DNA from: CAVYVZ01 sp963772065
GTDB taxonomy: Bacteria; Acidobacteriota; Vicinamibacteria; Vicinamibacterales; UBA2999
Assembly: GCA_963772065.1 (NCBI GenBank)
Contig: CAVYVZ010000010.1
Span: forward strand, 868,001-932,000
Direction of reading: 5' to 3'
DNA: 64,000 nucleotides
Positions 1-9,610 of the stretch are shown piece by piece. The notes below the pieces were generated by a model. It was not told the origin of the DNA, ran no database searches, and was given only the letters and a program-made list of their open reading frames with translations. Position numbers and translations under genes: made by a program. Each line of letters begins with the position of its first letter. The first letter of the stretch is position 1.

Positions 1-728
1 CCGAGGAGCAGGTCGGCGCCGCGCGCGTCGTCGCGGCGGGCACCATGTTCGACCAGAACACGCTGACGCTCGGGTTCGCGCGGCGCTTCACGAGCTACAA
101 GCGGCCGGAGCTTATCTTCACCGACGCCGATCGCCTGGCGCGCATCCTCAACCGCCCGGGCCAGGCCGTGCAGATCGTCTTCGCGGGAAAGGCACATCCG
201 GCGGACGATGGCGGAAAGCATCACCTGCAGCGGATCTACAAGCGCACGCTCGATCCGAAGTTCGGCGGCCGCGTCGCATTCGTGGACGACTACGATCTCC
301 ACGTCGCGCACTTCCTCGTGCAAGGCTGCGACGTGTGGCTGAACAATCCACGCAAGCCCCTCGAGGCCAGCGGCACCAGCGGCATGAAGGCGGCAATCAA
401 CGGCACGCCGCATCTCTCCATTGGCGATGGCTGGTGGGCGGAAGGCTTTACCGGCCAGAACGGCTGGCTCATCGAGGGCCACGCCGACCCGAACGATCAC
501 GGCGCGCAGGACTGGGCCGACGCGCAGGCGCTGTACACGCTGATCGAGGAACATCTGGTCCCGATGTTCTACGACCGCGGCCCCGACGGCGTCCCCACAC
601 GCTGGATCCAGGTGGTGAAGCAATCGATCCGTACGGTGCTGCCCCGCTTCAGCACGCGGCGGATGGTGAAGGAGTACGTGAAGACGATGTATCTGCCTGC
701 AATGCGGAGGGAACCAGTAGCGAGGTAA
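1..728 (+). CDS. Alpha-glucan (glycogen/maltodextrin) phosphorylase, C-terminal part
   Basis: The reading frame is open from base 3 of the window, so the gene is cut at its 5' end; about 241 residues remain. Family GT35 enzymes phosphorolyse alpha-1,4-glucans to glucose-1-phosphate with PLP in the cytoplasm. The segment FARRFTSYKRPELI and the PLP-site signature EASGTSGMKAAINGTP (the Lys of SGMK is the Schiff-base lysine by homology to muscle phosphorylase) are clear. The wording SGTSGMK followed by DGWWAEG is typical of the shorter bacterial 'alpha-glucan family phosphorylase' branch rather than the GlgP/muscle branch. The start at the in-frame ATG at 45 is not the true start. The next gene begins 8 bases after the stop but is an unrelated permease. 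Confidence 0.9.
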   Translation, partial: EEQVGAARVVAAGTMFDQNTLTLGFARRFTSYKRPELIFTDADRLARILNRPGQAVQIVFAGKAHPADDGGKHHLQRIYKRTLDPKFGGRVAFVDDYDLHVAHFLVQGCDVWLNNPRKPLEASGTSGMKAAINGTPHLSIGDGWWAEGFTGQNGWLIEGHADPNDHGAQDWADAQALYTLIEEHLVPMFYDRGPDGVPTRWIQVVKQSIRTVLPRFSTRRMVKEYVKTMYLPAMRREPVAR

Positions 729-736
729 CACGCATC

Positions 737-3194
737 ATGCTGAACTGGATCGAGCACCTTCGCCGCGACGTGCGGTTCGGCATGCGCGGGCTGCTGCGAA
801 CGCCGGGGTTCACCGCGCTGGCGGTGCATGTCGCTGGCGCTGGGGATCATGGCGACGACCGCGATCTACAGCGTGCTCCACGCCGTCGTCCTCGATCCCT
901 TTCCCTACAAGGACGTCGACAGCCTGATGAGCGTCCGGGTGTCGAACCCGGCACAGCGCGGGTTCCGGACCGGTTACTCGGTCGATCAGTTCCTCGAGAT
1001 CGCCGAGCGGAACACGATCTTCGAAGGCGTCATCGCCTCGACGATCAGCGACGTGCTCTGGACGGCGGACGGCGATCCGCAGCGGCTGCGCGGCAACCAC
1101 GGCACCTTCAACACGTTCGACGTGATGGGCGTGCCGCCGCTCATCGGCCGCACGCCGACGGCGAGCGATGCGCGGCCGGGCGCCGAGCCGGTCGTGGTGC
1201 TCGGCTACCGCTTCTGGCAGCGCCAGTTCGGCGGCGATCCGAACGTGCTCGGCCGGCAGCTCCGGCTCAACGACACCGTGCGCACGGTGATCGGCGTGAT
1301 GCCGAAGCGCTTCATGTGGCGCGGCGCCGACGTCTACGTGCCGATCACGCTTCGAGCGCGGGCACGATCGTCGAAGGCGTGCGGAACGTGCACCTGCTCG
1401 GCCGGCTGAAGCCCGGCGTGACCGACGCGCAGGCGGAGGCGGACCTGACGCCGATCATCGCGGACCTCAAGCAGCGCGAGCCGGCTCAGTTCCCCGACCA
1501 GTGGCGCGTCGGGTCTCCTGCTCCTTCAAGGAGACGTTCCCGAGCGCGATCACCGGCGACATCTGGGTGCTGCTCGGCGCGGTCGGCGCTGCTGCTGCTG
1601 ATCGCGTGCGCGAACGTCTCGAACCTGCTGCTGTCGAGGGCGACGCGCGCGGCAGCGCGAGATGACCGTGCGCGTCGGCGCTCGGCGCCAGGCCGCCGGC
1701 GCCTGGTGCGCCAGCTGCTGACCGAAAGCCTGATCCTCGCGCTGGCCGCCGGCGCGCTCGGCACCGCTGCTCGCGTACGCCGGGCTGCCGGCGCATCCTC
1801 GCGCTCGTGCCGCCGGGCACGATTCCCGGACGAGTCGGAGATCGCGCTCAACACGCCGGTGCTGGTGTTCGCGCTGCTCGTGTCGGCGCTGACGAGCGTG
1901 ATCTGCGGCCTCGCGCCGGCGCTGCACAGCGTCCGGCCGCGATCTCGCGGATCTCGATGCGCGAGGCCAGCCGGGGCCTGGCCGGCAGCTCGCGACAGGC
2001 GATCCTGCGCAAGGCGCTGGTCGTCGCCGAGGTCGCGCTGTCGCTGATGCTGCTCGCCGGGCTCGAGCGTGCTGCTGCGCGCGTTCGTCGACGATGGAGC
2101 AGGCCGAGCTCGGCATCGCGCCCGAACGCGTGCTGACGATGCGCGTGCCGCTGCCGCCGCAGCGCTACCCGGACGCGCCGCGGCGGATCGCGTTCTTTCA
2201 GGAGCTGCTGCCGCGCGTCGCGCGCGGTGCCGGGCGTGGCGGCCGTCGGGCGTGAACAGCGGCCTGCATCCGCTCGGCAACATGCGGACGCCGGTCGAGG
2301 TCACCGGCGAGCCGCCGAACAGCGATCCGGTGCAGGTCCACCACGTCAGCGCCGGCTACACCGAGCGCGCTCGGCATCCGGCTCGCGGCCGGCCGGCTGC
2401 TCACCGCGAACGACGTGGACGGCGCCGCGCCCGGTCGCGCTCGTCAACGAGCGCTTCGTCCGCACGCGGCTCGACGGCCGCCCGCCGCTCGGGCAGGCGG
2501 TGCAGGCTCCCGCGGCTGAAGGAGCCGCCGTTCAACGTCGCGAACGACGCGTTCCAGATCGTCGGCGTGGTGCACGACACGCTCGAATGCCGGGCCTCGC
2601 CGAACCGATCATGCCGGAGGTCTACCTCCCGTTCACGCGTGGCGGGCATCGTCGAACCTGCTCGTCGTCCGCACGCAGGGCGATCCCGCCGGCGTGACCC
2701 GCGCGGTCGTCAGCCAGGTCTATGCGGTCGACAGCGGGCAGCCGGTGACGGCGGTCATGACGCTCGACGCGATCTGCTGAACGACGGTCAGTACGCGACG
2801 CCGCGCTTCAATCTGGTCCTGCTGTCGATCTTCGCCACTGTCGGTCTGGCGCTGGCCGTCGTCGGCGTCTACGGCGTGATGTCGAGCGCGGTCGCGCAGG
2901 AGCGGCAGGAGATCGGCGTCCGCATGGCGCTCGGCGCCGATGCCGGCACCATCACGCGGATGGTGATCGCGCGCGGCTCGCGGCTGCTGCTCGCGGGCAC
3001 GGTGCTCGGCCTGCTCGGCAGCGTCGCGGTCGGACGCTGGCTTGCCGGTGAGGTCTGGCGCGTCGCGCCTTCGACCCGCTGGCGTTCGGCGCAGCGTCTC
3101 GCTGCTGCTGCTCGCGGTCGGCCTGCAGGCCTGCTACTGGCCCGCGCGGCGCGCGGCGCGCACCGACCCGCTGATTGCCTTGCGACAGGAATAA
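737..3194 (+). pseudogene. ADOP-type MacB-like ABC permease, broken by many single-base indels
   Basis: Reading across frames restores a full-length protein of about 810 residues: N-terminal motif GMRGLLRTPGFTALAV, first membrane helix with SLALGIMATTAIYSVLHAVV, MacB-like periplasmic domain (GVPPLIGRTPT, VVVLGYRFWQRQFGG), central FtsX domain (LLLLIACANVSNLLLSRA), second periplasmic domain and C-terminal FtsX domain (AVAQERQEIGVRMALGAD), ending LIALRQE. This duplicated architecture without an ATPase partner is the acidobacterial duplicated orphan permease family. At least ten +1/-1 shifts are needed, for example an extra C near 830, a shift near 1350, an extra G near 2065 and a missing C near 2775. 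Frames change but codon use and protein similarity stay intact between shifts, so sequencing error is more likely than decay. Substrate unknown. Confidence 0.75.
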
Positions 3195-3213
3195 ACCGAG
3201 TACAATTTCATCA

Positions 3214-3675
3214 ATGCCTCGCAAGTCGAACGTCGCGAAATCGAAGTGTGCGCTCTGCGGCGCGAAGGAGGTCTCCGAGCCGCGCGGCGAGGAGCGCTAC
3301 TGTCGCGACTGCTGGGAGAAGAAAATCGCCGTCGAGGAGATCGTCGCGCGAGAGTTCGCCCTCAAGCGCTACATCCGCGCGCACAGCGCCGAGAAATACC
3401 TGATCTACCACTCGACGATCAAGCGTCCCTGCGGCCAGATCATCGTCGTCGACGACGGCTACGATCTGTTCCTGACGATGGTGCTCTATCCGAACTTCGG
3501 GTGGGAGGAGGCCGCATATCACCTCGAAGGGGATCCCGAGGGGCGATCGTTCGCCGAGATTCTGGTGGACGTCGTCGCGACCGAAGTCATCGAGCCCTGG
3601 GGCGGCGGGAAATGGCACCTCGAGATCTTCCGGTCGGCCAACCCGGAACCGGAAGACTGGAACGGCGAAATGTAA
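3214..3675 (+). CDS. Small zinc-ribbon-like protein of unknown function
   Basis: 153 residues, not recognised as a characterised family. The N-terminus is basic (MPRKSNVAKSK) followed by two CxxC pairs, CALC and CRDC, 20 residues apart, which looks like a zinc ribbon. The remainder is a mixed alpha/beta domain with VVDDGYDLFLTMV and a C-terminal WHLEIFRS. I chose ATG 3214 because the longer version (GTG/TTG near 3175) would overlap the preceding permease and add a non-conserved tail. A TACAAT hexamer lies 7 bases upstream of the ATG and there is no Shine-Dalgarno sequence, so a leaderless transcript is possible. Confidence 0.6.
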   Translation: MPRKSNVAKSKCALCGAKEVSEPRGEERYCRDCWEKKIAVEEIVAREFALKRYIRAHSAEKYLIYHSTIKRPCGQIIVVDDGYDLFLTMVLYPNFGWEEAAYHLEGDPEGRSFAEILVDVVATEVIEPWGGGKWHLEIFRSANPEPEDWNGEM

Positions 3676-3702
3676 AAATCAGTCGGTGCAATCCTCTTTC
3701 GC

Positions 3703-3732
3703 TTGTCGGTGCCATTGGTTGGCGTATAGAAT
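3703..3732 (+). promoter_or_regulatory. Candidate sigma-70 promoter for the gene at 3758
   Basis: TTGTCG at 3703-3708 and TAGAAT at 3727-3732 are separated by 18 bases. A strong Shine-Dalgarno sequence (GGGAGGA, from 3746) follows before ATG 3758. The region 3676-3757 is more AT-rich than its surroundings. Assignment is by motif only. Confidence 0.45.
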
Positions 3733-3757
3733 CCGGCGAAACCCTGGGAGGACGACT

Positions 3758-4205
3758 ATGCAGAAGCACCTGATGCTTGCGTGCGCTGGCGCCGTGCTGC
3801 TGATGGCGGGCGCGGCGGGGGCGGAACAGGCGAAGCCGGCGCCGCCGGCTCAGGCGCCACCGGCAGCGCCGGCGAAGTTCGTTCCGCCCATCCGCGGGGT
3901 CGCCGAGCTGGGCATCCTGAGTCCCGTCACCAAACGCGTCGGCAAGGAGGTCGTGACGGTCATCAAGATCAAGAACCTCTCGACCGCCGGATCGATCGCG
4001 GGGCTGAAGGTCGACGAGTACCTGGTACGACAAGGCGGGCGATCCAGTGACCGGCGATACGTTTCGTTATCGGAAGCCGCTGCTTCCCGGCGAGGTGATC
4101 GAGGTGACGCTGCGGACTCCGGTCAATCCGCGGATGGATCGGAACCAGTACAACTTCAGCCACGCCAACGGGAACATCAAGACGAAGAGGATGACGGCGT
4201 TCTAG
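3758..4205 (+). pseudogene. Exported protein of unknown function, interrupted by a two-base deletion
   Basis: ATG 3758 is preceded by GGGAGGA. The N-terminus has a signal peptide (LMLACAGAVLLMAGAAGA) and then a Pro/Ala linker before the motif GVAELGILSPVTKRVGKEVV and a beta-rich domain resembling FxLYD or DUF-type extracellular domains. The frame breaks near 4024-4026: GAGTACCTG is followed by GTACGAC where TGGTACGAC would continue the protein as LWYDKAGDPVTGDTFRYRKP, ending KTKRMTAF at 4205. The shift therefore looks like loss of TG. Repaired length is about 149 residues. It ends convergently, overlapping the next gene by 29 bases. Function unknown. Confidence 0.55.
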
Positions 4206-4560
4206 TCCACGCTTCAGCCAGGTTCGCGGCCAGGGGAATGCGCCAGCGCTTCCCCCGGCTGGCCTGCCACAAGGCCACCAGCCACAACATCACGCTTCCC
4301 AGCCACACGCCGAGCGCCGCGGCGGTGAAGAACAGAAAGCCGCGCGGCGCGACCGAGAGCATGACGAGGCCGAGCACGCCGAGGGCAAGGATGAGGAGCG
4401 CGAGGCCGCCGAAGGTGATCGCGGCCTGGGCGGCGTGAAAGCGTACGGCCGCATCGCGCCGCTCGACGGCCCAGAAGATCAGCCCCGTGACCCACCAGCC
4501 GAGATAGGACAGCACCGAAGCGGTGCGTGATGTAAGCCCGGTCGTGCTATCCGCTTCCAC
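4177..4560 (-). CDS. DUF4870/Tic20-like small membrane protein
   Basis: 127 residues with three to four predicted membrane segments. The motif LSYLGWWVTGLIFWAVE followed by VRFHAAQAAITFG is characteristic of the DUF4870/Tic20-like family, small inner-membrane proteins of unknown role. The C-terminus ends in a run of serines, and its last 29 bases overlap the 3' end of the convergent gene at 3758. The stretch 4561-4650 between this gene and the next contains no gene. Confidence 0.7.
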   Translation of the reverse strand: MEADSTTGLTSRTASVLSYLGWWVTGLIFWAVERRDAAVRFHAAQAAITFGGLALLILALGVLGLVMLSVAPRGFLFFTAAALGVWLGSVMLWLVALWQASRGKRWRIPLAANLAEAWTRTPSSSSS

Positions 4561-4650
4561 GCGCTCCGCTCATGCAAACCCAACTCCCAGTTGGACGTTG
4601 GGAATTGAGGTCACCTCACACGGATTTGAACGTCCCGGCTGACAGGTTTA

Positions 4651-6699
4651 TCAGGCGCCGTTTCGCGACTTCGCCTCGACGTGGATGACGTAGATGCCGG
4701 GTGAGAAATCCTTGAGCGGAATCCGGGCGGTGAAGCCGTACCCGCCGCGGCCACCTTTCAGCTCCGTCGAAGATCGCTCTTCCTGGTTCTGCAGCACCAC
4801 GCGCCCATCGTCTGCGCGGACGGTCGTGGTGATGTCGAGCTTGTGCGCCGCGCTGCCGGCAGCGTTCTCGTACACCTCGGCGAAGAGTGCCAGCTCGTCG
4901 CCGCGCTGAAACTCGCGCCTGGCCGTCGGGGGGCCTGGAAGGAAATCACGCAGCGGATCCTTCGGGCGCGCGGTCGGCGTCTGGCCGGCCGATGCGGCCG
5001 TCAGCGCCAGGCCGGACATGACGAACGGCGCCTTGTAGAAATCGGGGACCTCGAGATCGTAGAGGACGCTGCCCGTGCCGCCTCCGCCCTCGGCCGCGGC
5101 CACGCGCAGCTGATATCGGCCGGGCGGGAGCTCCATCTGCGAGATCACGCGGAAGCCTCCGGTCTTCACGCGCGCGAACGTCTCGGGCTTCAGCCCGAGA
5201 TTGATCGTGTTCCGGTCGCCGCTGTGCAGCTTTCCCTTCGTGTCCACCGCCACGAACGCGAGCTCGAGGTCGTTGGCGAGCAGCCCATTCTTCTCGGCGT
5301 ACTTGAACTCGCCCGCCGCGAGCTCCACGGCGATCGCGATGGTCGCATTCGGTGCCGTCCCTTTGAATGGGGCGGCGAACACGGACATGCCCACGGCGGA
5401 CAGCGGCAGCGGACTGCTCATCGCGTCGCGGATGACGCCGGACGCGTTCGCCGTGTCGGTAGGCTTGCTGGGCGACGGCGCGCGGCCGCGCGGCGCGACG
5501 TAACCCTTCCGCGAGCGCACCTGAAGCCCGGGACGCTTGACGCGCACTTCGATCTTCCGGAACCGTCCGTCGCGGCGATCGTTAATCGGGTAGTAACCGA
5601 GCATGTAGTAGGTGCTGTTCTCGGTCACCACGCGCTCGAACGCGGTGTCGAAGTCGTTGCGATTGACCGCGGCGAAACCACCCGTTTCCTCCGCGAGCGT
5701 GCGCAGGCTGTCCTGCGAGATTCGCAGCTCGTCGAGCATCGACATCGGTCCGATGCCGTAGGCCGGATCCTCCGGAAAGCTGTCGACTTCGATCCCCTCC
5801 TCCCCCATGCTCGTCAGCCCGCGCGGATCGATCGCGTAGATGCTGACGTTGGCGCGGGTGGCGGCGCCGATGGCGTCGCGCGAGGCGTCGATGATCGCCG
5901 TCGCATCGGGGTTGTCGAACGGATTGTGAATCTCGTAATCGATGCCCTCGCTGATGAACAGCAGCGCCTTCCGGCGGCCGCGCACCCCGGCAAGGAAGTC
6001 GGCGAGGTTCTTGACGGAATCCATCGTGTTCCGCGCCTTGAAACCGCGCTCCATGATGTTCGGATCGCCGACGCGCTTGGCGGCCTCGTCGGGGGAGCGC
6101 ATGCCCTGATCGCGGCGGTACTGTTCCAGCCGGTCTAGCGTGGGCGATCGCAGCTTCTGCCCCATCAGCCGATCGATGGCCGCAAGCAGAAGCCGCCGGT
6201 TGTTCGTGAACTCCTGGCCGGCGTCGGCGCGGCCGCTCGTGTACACGATCGCTGCGAGATCGTTCGTCCCCAGGTGCTGCTCGATGAAGCGGCGCGCCGC
6301 GGCCTTCACCCGCGCGGTGCGCAGTGGATGGATGTGGAGGTCGTCCAGCACCAGGAGATACACGCGGCCGTTTGCGCGCGCGTTCGAGGTGACGTCCGGT
6401 TCGATCGGCTGGCCCGCGAAGAGCGGCCGCTCGGCGCGGACGATGGGGATGCTGACAAGGGAGAACGTCGAGATCTTCTGCGGCTTGCCGTCCTCGAGCA
6501 CGTCGAAGTCGGCGGCCGTGAGATCGGACACCTGGTTGCCGTTGGCGTCGGTGACTCTGGCGTCGACCTCGACGTAGTTCACCTCGACGCGGAACGTGGG
6601 AGGCGCCTGCCCCGCCGGCGGCGGCGGAGTCTGCTGCGCCTGCACCGCCACGACCGCAAGGGAGACGAGCAGGACTGTAAGGCGGAGAACGTTCTTCAT
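4651..6699 (-). CDS. Acidobacterial VWFA-related secreted protein
   Basis: 682 residues. A Sec signal peptide covers residues 1-21 (ending AVQAQ), followed by a short beta domain (VEVDARVTDANGNQVSDLTAADFDVLEDG) typical of the acidobacterial VWFA-related family, then a von Willebrand A domain from about residue 112 to 365, and a C-terminal beta-rich region. The usual MIDAS DxSxS is replaced by VLDDLHIH at residues 117-124, so metal binding through the canonical motif is doubtful. Predicted periplasmic or extracellular; ligand unknown. A -10-like TACAAT lies at 6731-6726 on this strand, 27 bases upstream of the ATG. The next gene (6810) is divergent. Confidence 0.85.
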   Translation of the reverse strand: MKNVLRLTVLLVSLAVVAVQAQQTPPPPAGQAPPTFRVEVNYVEVDARVTDANGNQVSDLTAADFDVLEDGKPQKISTFSLVSIPIVRAERPLFAGQPIEPDVTSNARANGRVYLLVLDDLHIHPLRTARVKAAARRFIEQHLGTNDLAAIVYTSGRADAGQEFTNNRRLLLAAIDRLMGQKLRSPTLDRLEQYRRDQGMRSPDEAAKRVGDPNIMERGFKARNTMDSVKNLADFLAGVRGRRKALLFISEGIDYEIHNPFDNPDATAIIDASRDAIGAATRANVSIYAIDPRGLTSMGEEGIEVDSFPEDPAYGIGPMSMLDELRISQDSLRTLAEETGGFAAVNRNDFDTAFERVVTENSTYYMLGYYPINDRRDGRFRKIEVRVKRPGLQVRSRKGYVAPRGRAPSPSKPTDTANASGVIRDAMSSPLPLSAVGMSVFAAPFKGTAPNATIAIAVELAAGEFKYAEKNGLLANDLELAFVAVDTKGKLHSGDRNTINLGLKPETFARVKTGGFRVISQMELPPGRYQLRVAAAEGGGGTGSVLYDLEVPDFYKAPFVMSGLALTAASAGQTPTARPKDPLRDFLPGPPTARREFQRGDELALFAEVYENAAGSAAHKLDITTTVRADDGRVVLQNQEERSSTELKGGRGGYGFTARIPLKDFSPGIYVIHVEAKSRNGA

Positions 6700-6809
6700 A
6701 ACTCGCTGCGCAGGCTGGCTGATCGATTGTAGCCTGTCGCGCGACGCGCGGCGCGAAGGCAGGCAAGCCGCCTCCGCCGGAGCGGCGTCAAACTATATAC
6801 TGAACACTT

Positions 6810-7990
6810 ATGCCGCTCGATGTGGCTGCGGTCCAGCAGGCGCTGAACGAGGAAGGGCTGGACGGGTGGCTGCTCTACGATTTTCACGGGTCGAATCCGA
6901 TCGCGCAACGACTCGCCGGACTCACGAACGGCGCCCATATGACCACGCGGCGCTGGTACTACCTCGTGCCCGCCGCGGGCGCGCCGCGCGGCCTCGTGCA
7001 CGCGATTGAGCGACACAATCTCGACAGGCTGCCGGGCCACAAGCAGGTGTACGCGGGGCGCCAGCAGCTCGAGTCGGGCCTCGACGCGCTGCTCGCAGGA
7101 ACGAAGATCGTAGCGATGGAGTACTCGCCCGCCAACGCGATTCCGTACATCTCGCGCGTGGATGCGGGCACCGCCGAGGCAATTCGCGCGCGCGGTGTGA
7201 CGATCGTGTCGTCGGGCGATCTCGTCCAGCGGTTCGAGGCTACATGGACTCCGGCACAGCTCGACAGCCACATGCGCGCCGCCGAGTCGCTCTACCGCAT
7301 CAAGGATCGAACGTTCGAGGTGGTCTCGTCGCGGCTGAAGCAGGGCACGGCGACGACCGAATATGACATACAGAGGCTGATGGTGCGGTGGTTCGAGGAA
7401 GAGGGGCTCGTCAGCGACTCGGCCCCCGTGGTCGCGTGCGGGAAGAATGCCGGCAACCCCCACTATCTTCCCACCGCGGCGAACGCGGATGACGTGACGG
7501 CGGACGAGGTGCTGCTGCTCGACCTCTGGGGCAAGAAGAACGAGCCGGGCTCGGTGTTTGCTGACATCACCTGGGTGGGTGTCACGGCCAGCCGCGTCCC
7601 CCAGCCGTGCGCGGCTGCCTTCGATGCCGCCGCGCGTGCGCGCGATGCGGCCGCCGCCCGGTACTGGACGCCGCGCGGAGCGGCAGCGAGGTGCGCGGCT
7701 GGGAAGTCGATCGCGCCGCACGAACGGTTCTCGACGAGAGCGGGTTCGGCGCGCACGTCCTTCACCGGACCGGCCACAGTCTCGGAGAGACGGTGCACGG
7801 CAACGGGGTGCATCTCGACGACTACGAGACGCACGACGACCGGCGGATTATTCCGGGTACCGGGTTCACCATCGAGCCCGGTCTCTATTTCGACACGTTT
7901 GGCGTACGGACGGAGATCAACATGTTTCGTGGTGAACGCGACGCAACGGTGACCGGCCCACGCCAGACAGCAATCGTCACACTCGTGTAA
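6810..7990 (+). pseudogene. M24-family Xaa-Pro aminopeptidase, one frameshift
   Basis: Repaired length about 393 residues. The N-terminal creatinase-like domain (MPLDVAAVQQALNEEGLDGWLLYDF) and the C-terminal pita-bread domain are both present. The five metal ligands of M24 peptidases are visible: Asp in LLLDLWGKK, Asp in VFADITW, His in TGHSLGE, Glu in TIEPGLY and Glu in RTEINM. The frame changes between about 7645 and 7665 (within DAAARARDAAAAR), after which the protein resumes as LDAARSGSEVRGWEVD. A single indel in a GC-run is the likely cause. The enzyme removes N-terminal residues preceding proline in the cytoplasm. TATACT lies 8 bases upstream of ATG 6810. Confidence 0.75.
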
Positions 7991-8001
7991 TCGGAGGAAG
8001 C

Positions 8002-9543
8002 ATGTCGAATCGCAAGACCACTCTCTTTTATGCGGTGCTGATCGCCATCGCGTCGCTCGCCGTAGGCATGGTGATCGCGTCGCGGCTCGGTCTCTCGCCG
8101 CAGTCGGGCGCGCAGACGCTGGCGGCGCCGCCAATGAACAGCGCCCCCATCACGGGACCGCTCACGGCAACGACATTCCGCGATATCGCGAAGTCGGTGT
8201 CACCCGCCGTGGTCAACATCCGCACCGAGTCGAAGCAGCAGACCCGCGACCTCACCGAGTTCTTCGGGGGGGACGACCTCTTCGAGCGGTTCTTCGGCTC
8301 GCCGGGTCAGGGTCAGGGCCAGGGGCAGGGTCGCCGCCGCGCTCCGCGCGAGCAGGTCGCGGTCGCCGCCGGCACCGGCTTCATCATCGAGAAGAGCGGG
8401 CTCATCCTCACCAACAACCATGTCGTGGAGGATGCGACCAAGATCACGGTGTCGCTCTACGGCGAAGCGGCTGACCAGACCTACACCGCCCGCGTCGTGG
8501 GCCGCGATCCGCTCACCGACAGCGCGCTCATCGAGCTCACACAGAAGCCCGACCACACGCTGCCCGAAGCAAAGTTCGGCGACTCAGGGCAGCTGCAGCC
8601 CGGCGACTTCGTCATGGCGATCGGCAACCCCTTCAATCTGTCGCACACCGTCAGCGTCGGCGTGATCAGCGCGCTCGAGCGCCCGTTCCCGGTCGCCGAC
8701 CGGAGGTTTGCGCAGGTGCTGCAGACCGATGCGGCGATCAACCCGGGGAACTCGGGCGGACCGCTGCTGAACATGCGCGGCGAGGTCATCGGCATCAACA
8801 CCGCCATCTACACCGACCAGCGCCAGAGCAACATCGGGATCGGCTTCGCGATGCCGATCAACGTCGTCCGCGATCTGCTCCCGCAGCTCCGCACCGGGAA
8901 GATCACGCGCGGCCGCATCGGCGTCGCGGTCACGCCCGTTCCGACCGATGCCCTCGACGAGTTCGGCCTCAAGGAACGGAAGGGCGCCCTCGTGGCGACG
9001 GTCGATCGCGGCGGGCCCGCGGCGGCGGCCGGACTCGAGCCGGGCGACGTGATCGTCGAGTACAACGGCAAGCCGGTGCGGAACAACAACGAGCTGGTGA
9101 CGATGGTGACTGGCACGAAGCCAGGCGCCACCGTGCCGATCAAGGTGCTGCGCGAAAAGCAGGAGCGCGCCCTCAACGTCAAAGTCGAAGAGCTCAATCT
9201 CGACGACGAGAGCTCGACGGCGACCCGCCGCGTGGAAGCGGAGGAGGAGGAAGCGAGCAGCGGATTTGGCCTGACGCTGAGCAACATCACGAGGGAGATG
9301 GCGCAGCGACTGCGTCTCGACAGCGGCGTGCGCGGAGCGGTGATTACCGACATCGAACCGGGCAGCCCCGCGGCGCAGGCGAATCTGGCCCCTGGCGATG
9401 TCATCACGCGCGTCAACCGCCGCCCGGTGACGAACCGGGACGAGGCGAGCCGCGAGCTCGGGAAGGTGGCGTCGGGTGGAACGGCATTCCTGCTCGTGAT
9501 TCGGCAGGGCGAGGAGACGTTCGTTACCGTCACCAAGGAATAG
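8002..9543 (+). CDS. DegP/HtrA-family periplasmic serine protease
   Basis: 513 residues, preceded by GGAGGAAGC before ATG 8002. An N-terminal signal anchor (residues 8-28) is followed by a chymotrypsin-fold S1C domain with catalytic His140 (LTNNHVVEDA), Asp173 (DPLTDSALIE) and Ser251 (NPGNSGGPL), then two PDZ domains (about 300-395 and 420-510). The loop before the catalytic domain carries a GQGQGQGQG repeat at 102-110. Family members degrade or chaperone misfolded envelope proteins. It lies 11 bases downstream of the M24 peptidase. Confidence 0.92.
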   Translation: MSNRKTTLFYAVLIAIASLAVGMVIASRLGLSPQSGAQTLAAPPMNSAPITGPLTATTFRDIAKSVSPAVVNIRTESKQQTRDLTEFFGGDDLFERFFGSPGQGQGQGQGRRRAPREQVAVAAGTGFIIEKSGLILTNNHVVEDATKITVSLYGEAADQTYTARVVGRDPLTDSALIELTQKPDHTLPEAKFGDSGQLQPGDFVMAIGNPFNLSHTVSVGVISALERPFPVADRRFAQVLQTDAAINPGNSGGPLLNMRGEVIGINTAIYTDQRQSNIGIGFAMPINVVRDLLPQLRTGKITRGRIGVAVTPVPTDALDEFGLKERKGALVATVDRGGPAAAAGLEPGDVIVEYNGKPVRNNNELVTMVTGTKPGATVPIKVLREKQERALNVKVEELNLDDESSTATRRVEAEEEEASSGFGLTLSNITREMAQRLRLDSGVRGAVITDIEPGSPAAQANLAPGDVITRVNRRPVTNRDEASRELGKVASGGTAFLLVIRQGEETFVTVTKE

Positions 9544-9610
9544 CCTGAGCGCGTACGACCTGATTCTCCAGCGAATCCGCGACCGTGGCCCCGTCACGGT
9601 CGCGGATTTC

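Noticed and set aside
335..2047. Long 570-residue reading frame running from the phosphorylase into the permease
   Set aside because: Its first 130 residues are an out-of-frame shadow of the phosphorylase and only its later part coincides with pieces of the frameshifted permease.
4843..6138. 431-residue plus-strand reading frame opposite the VWFA gene
   Set aside because: Shadow frame; no start context and no family similarity.
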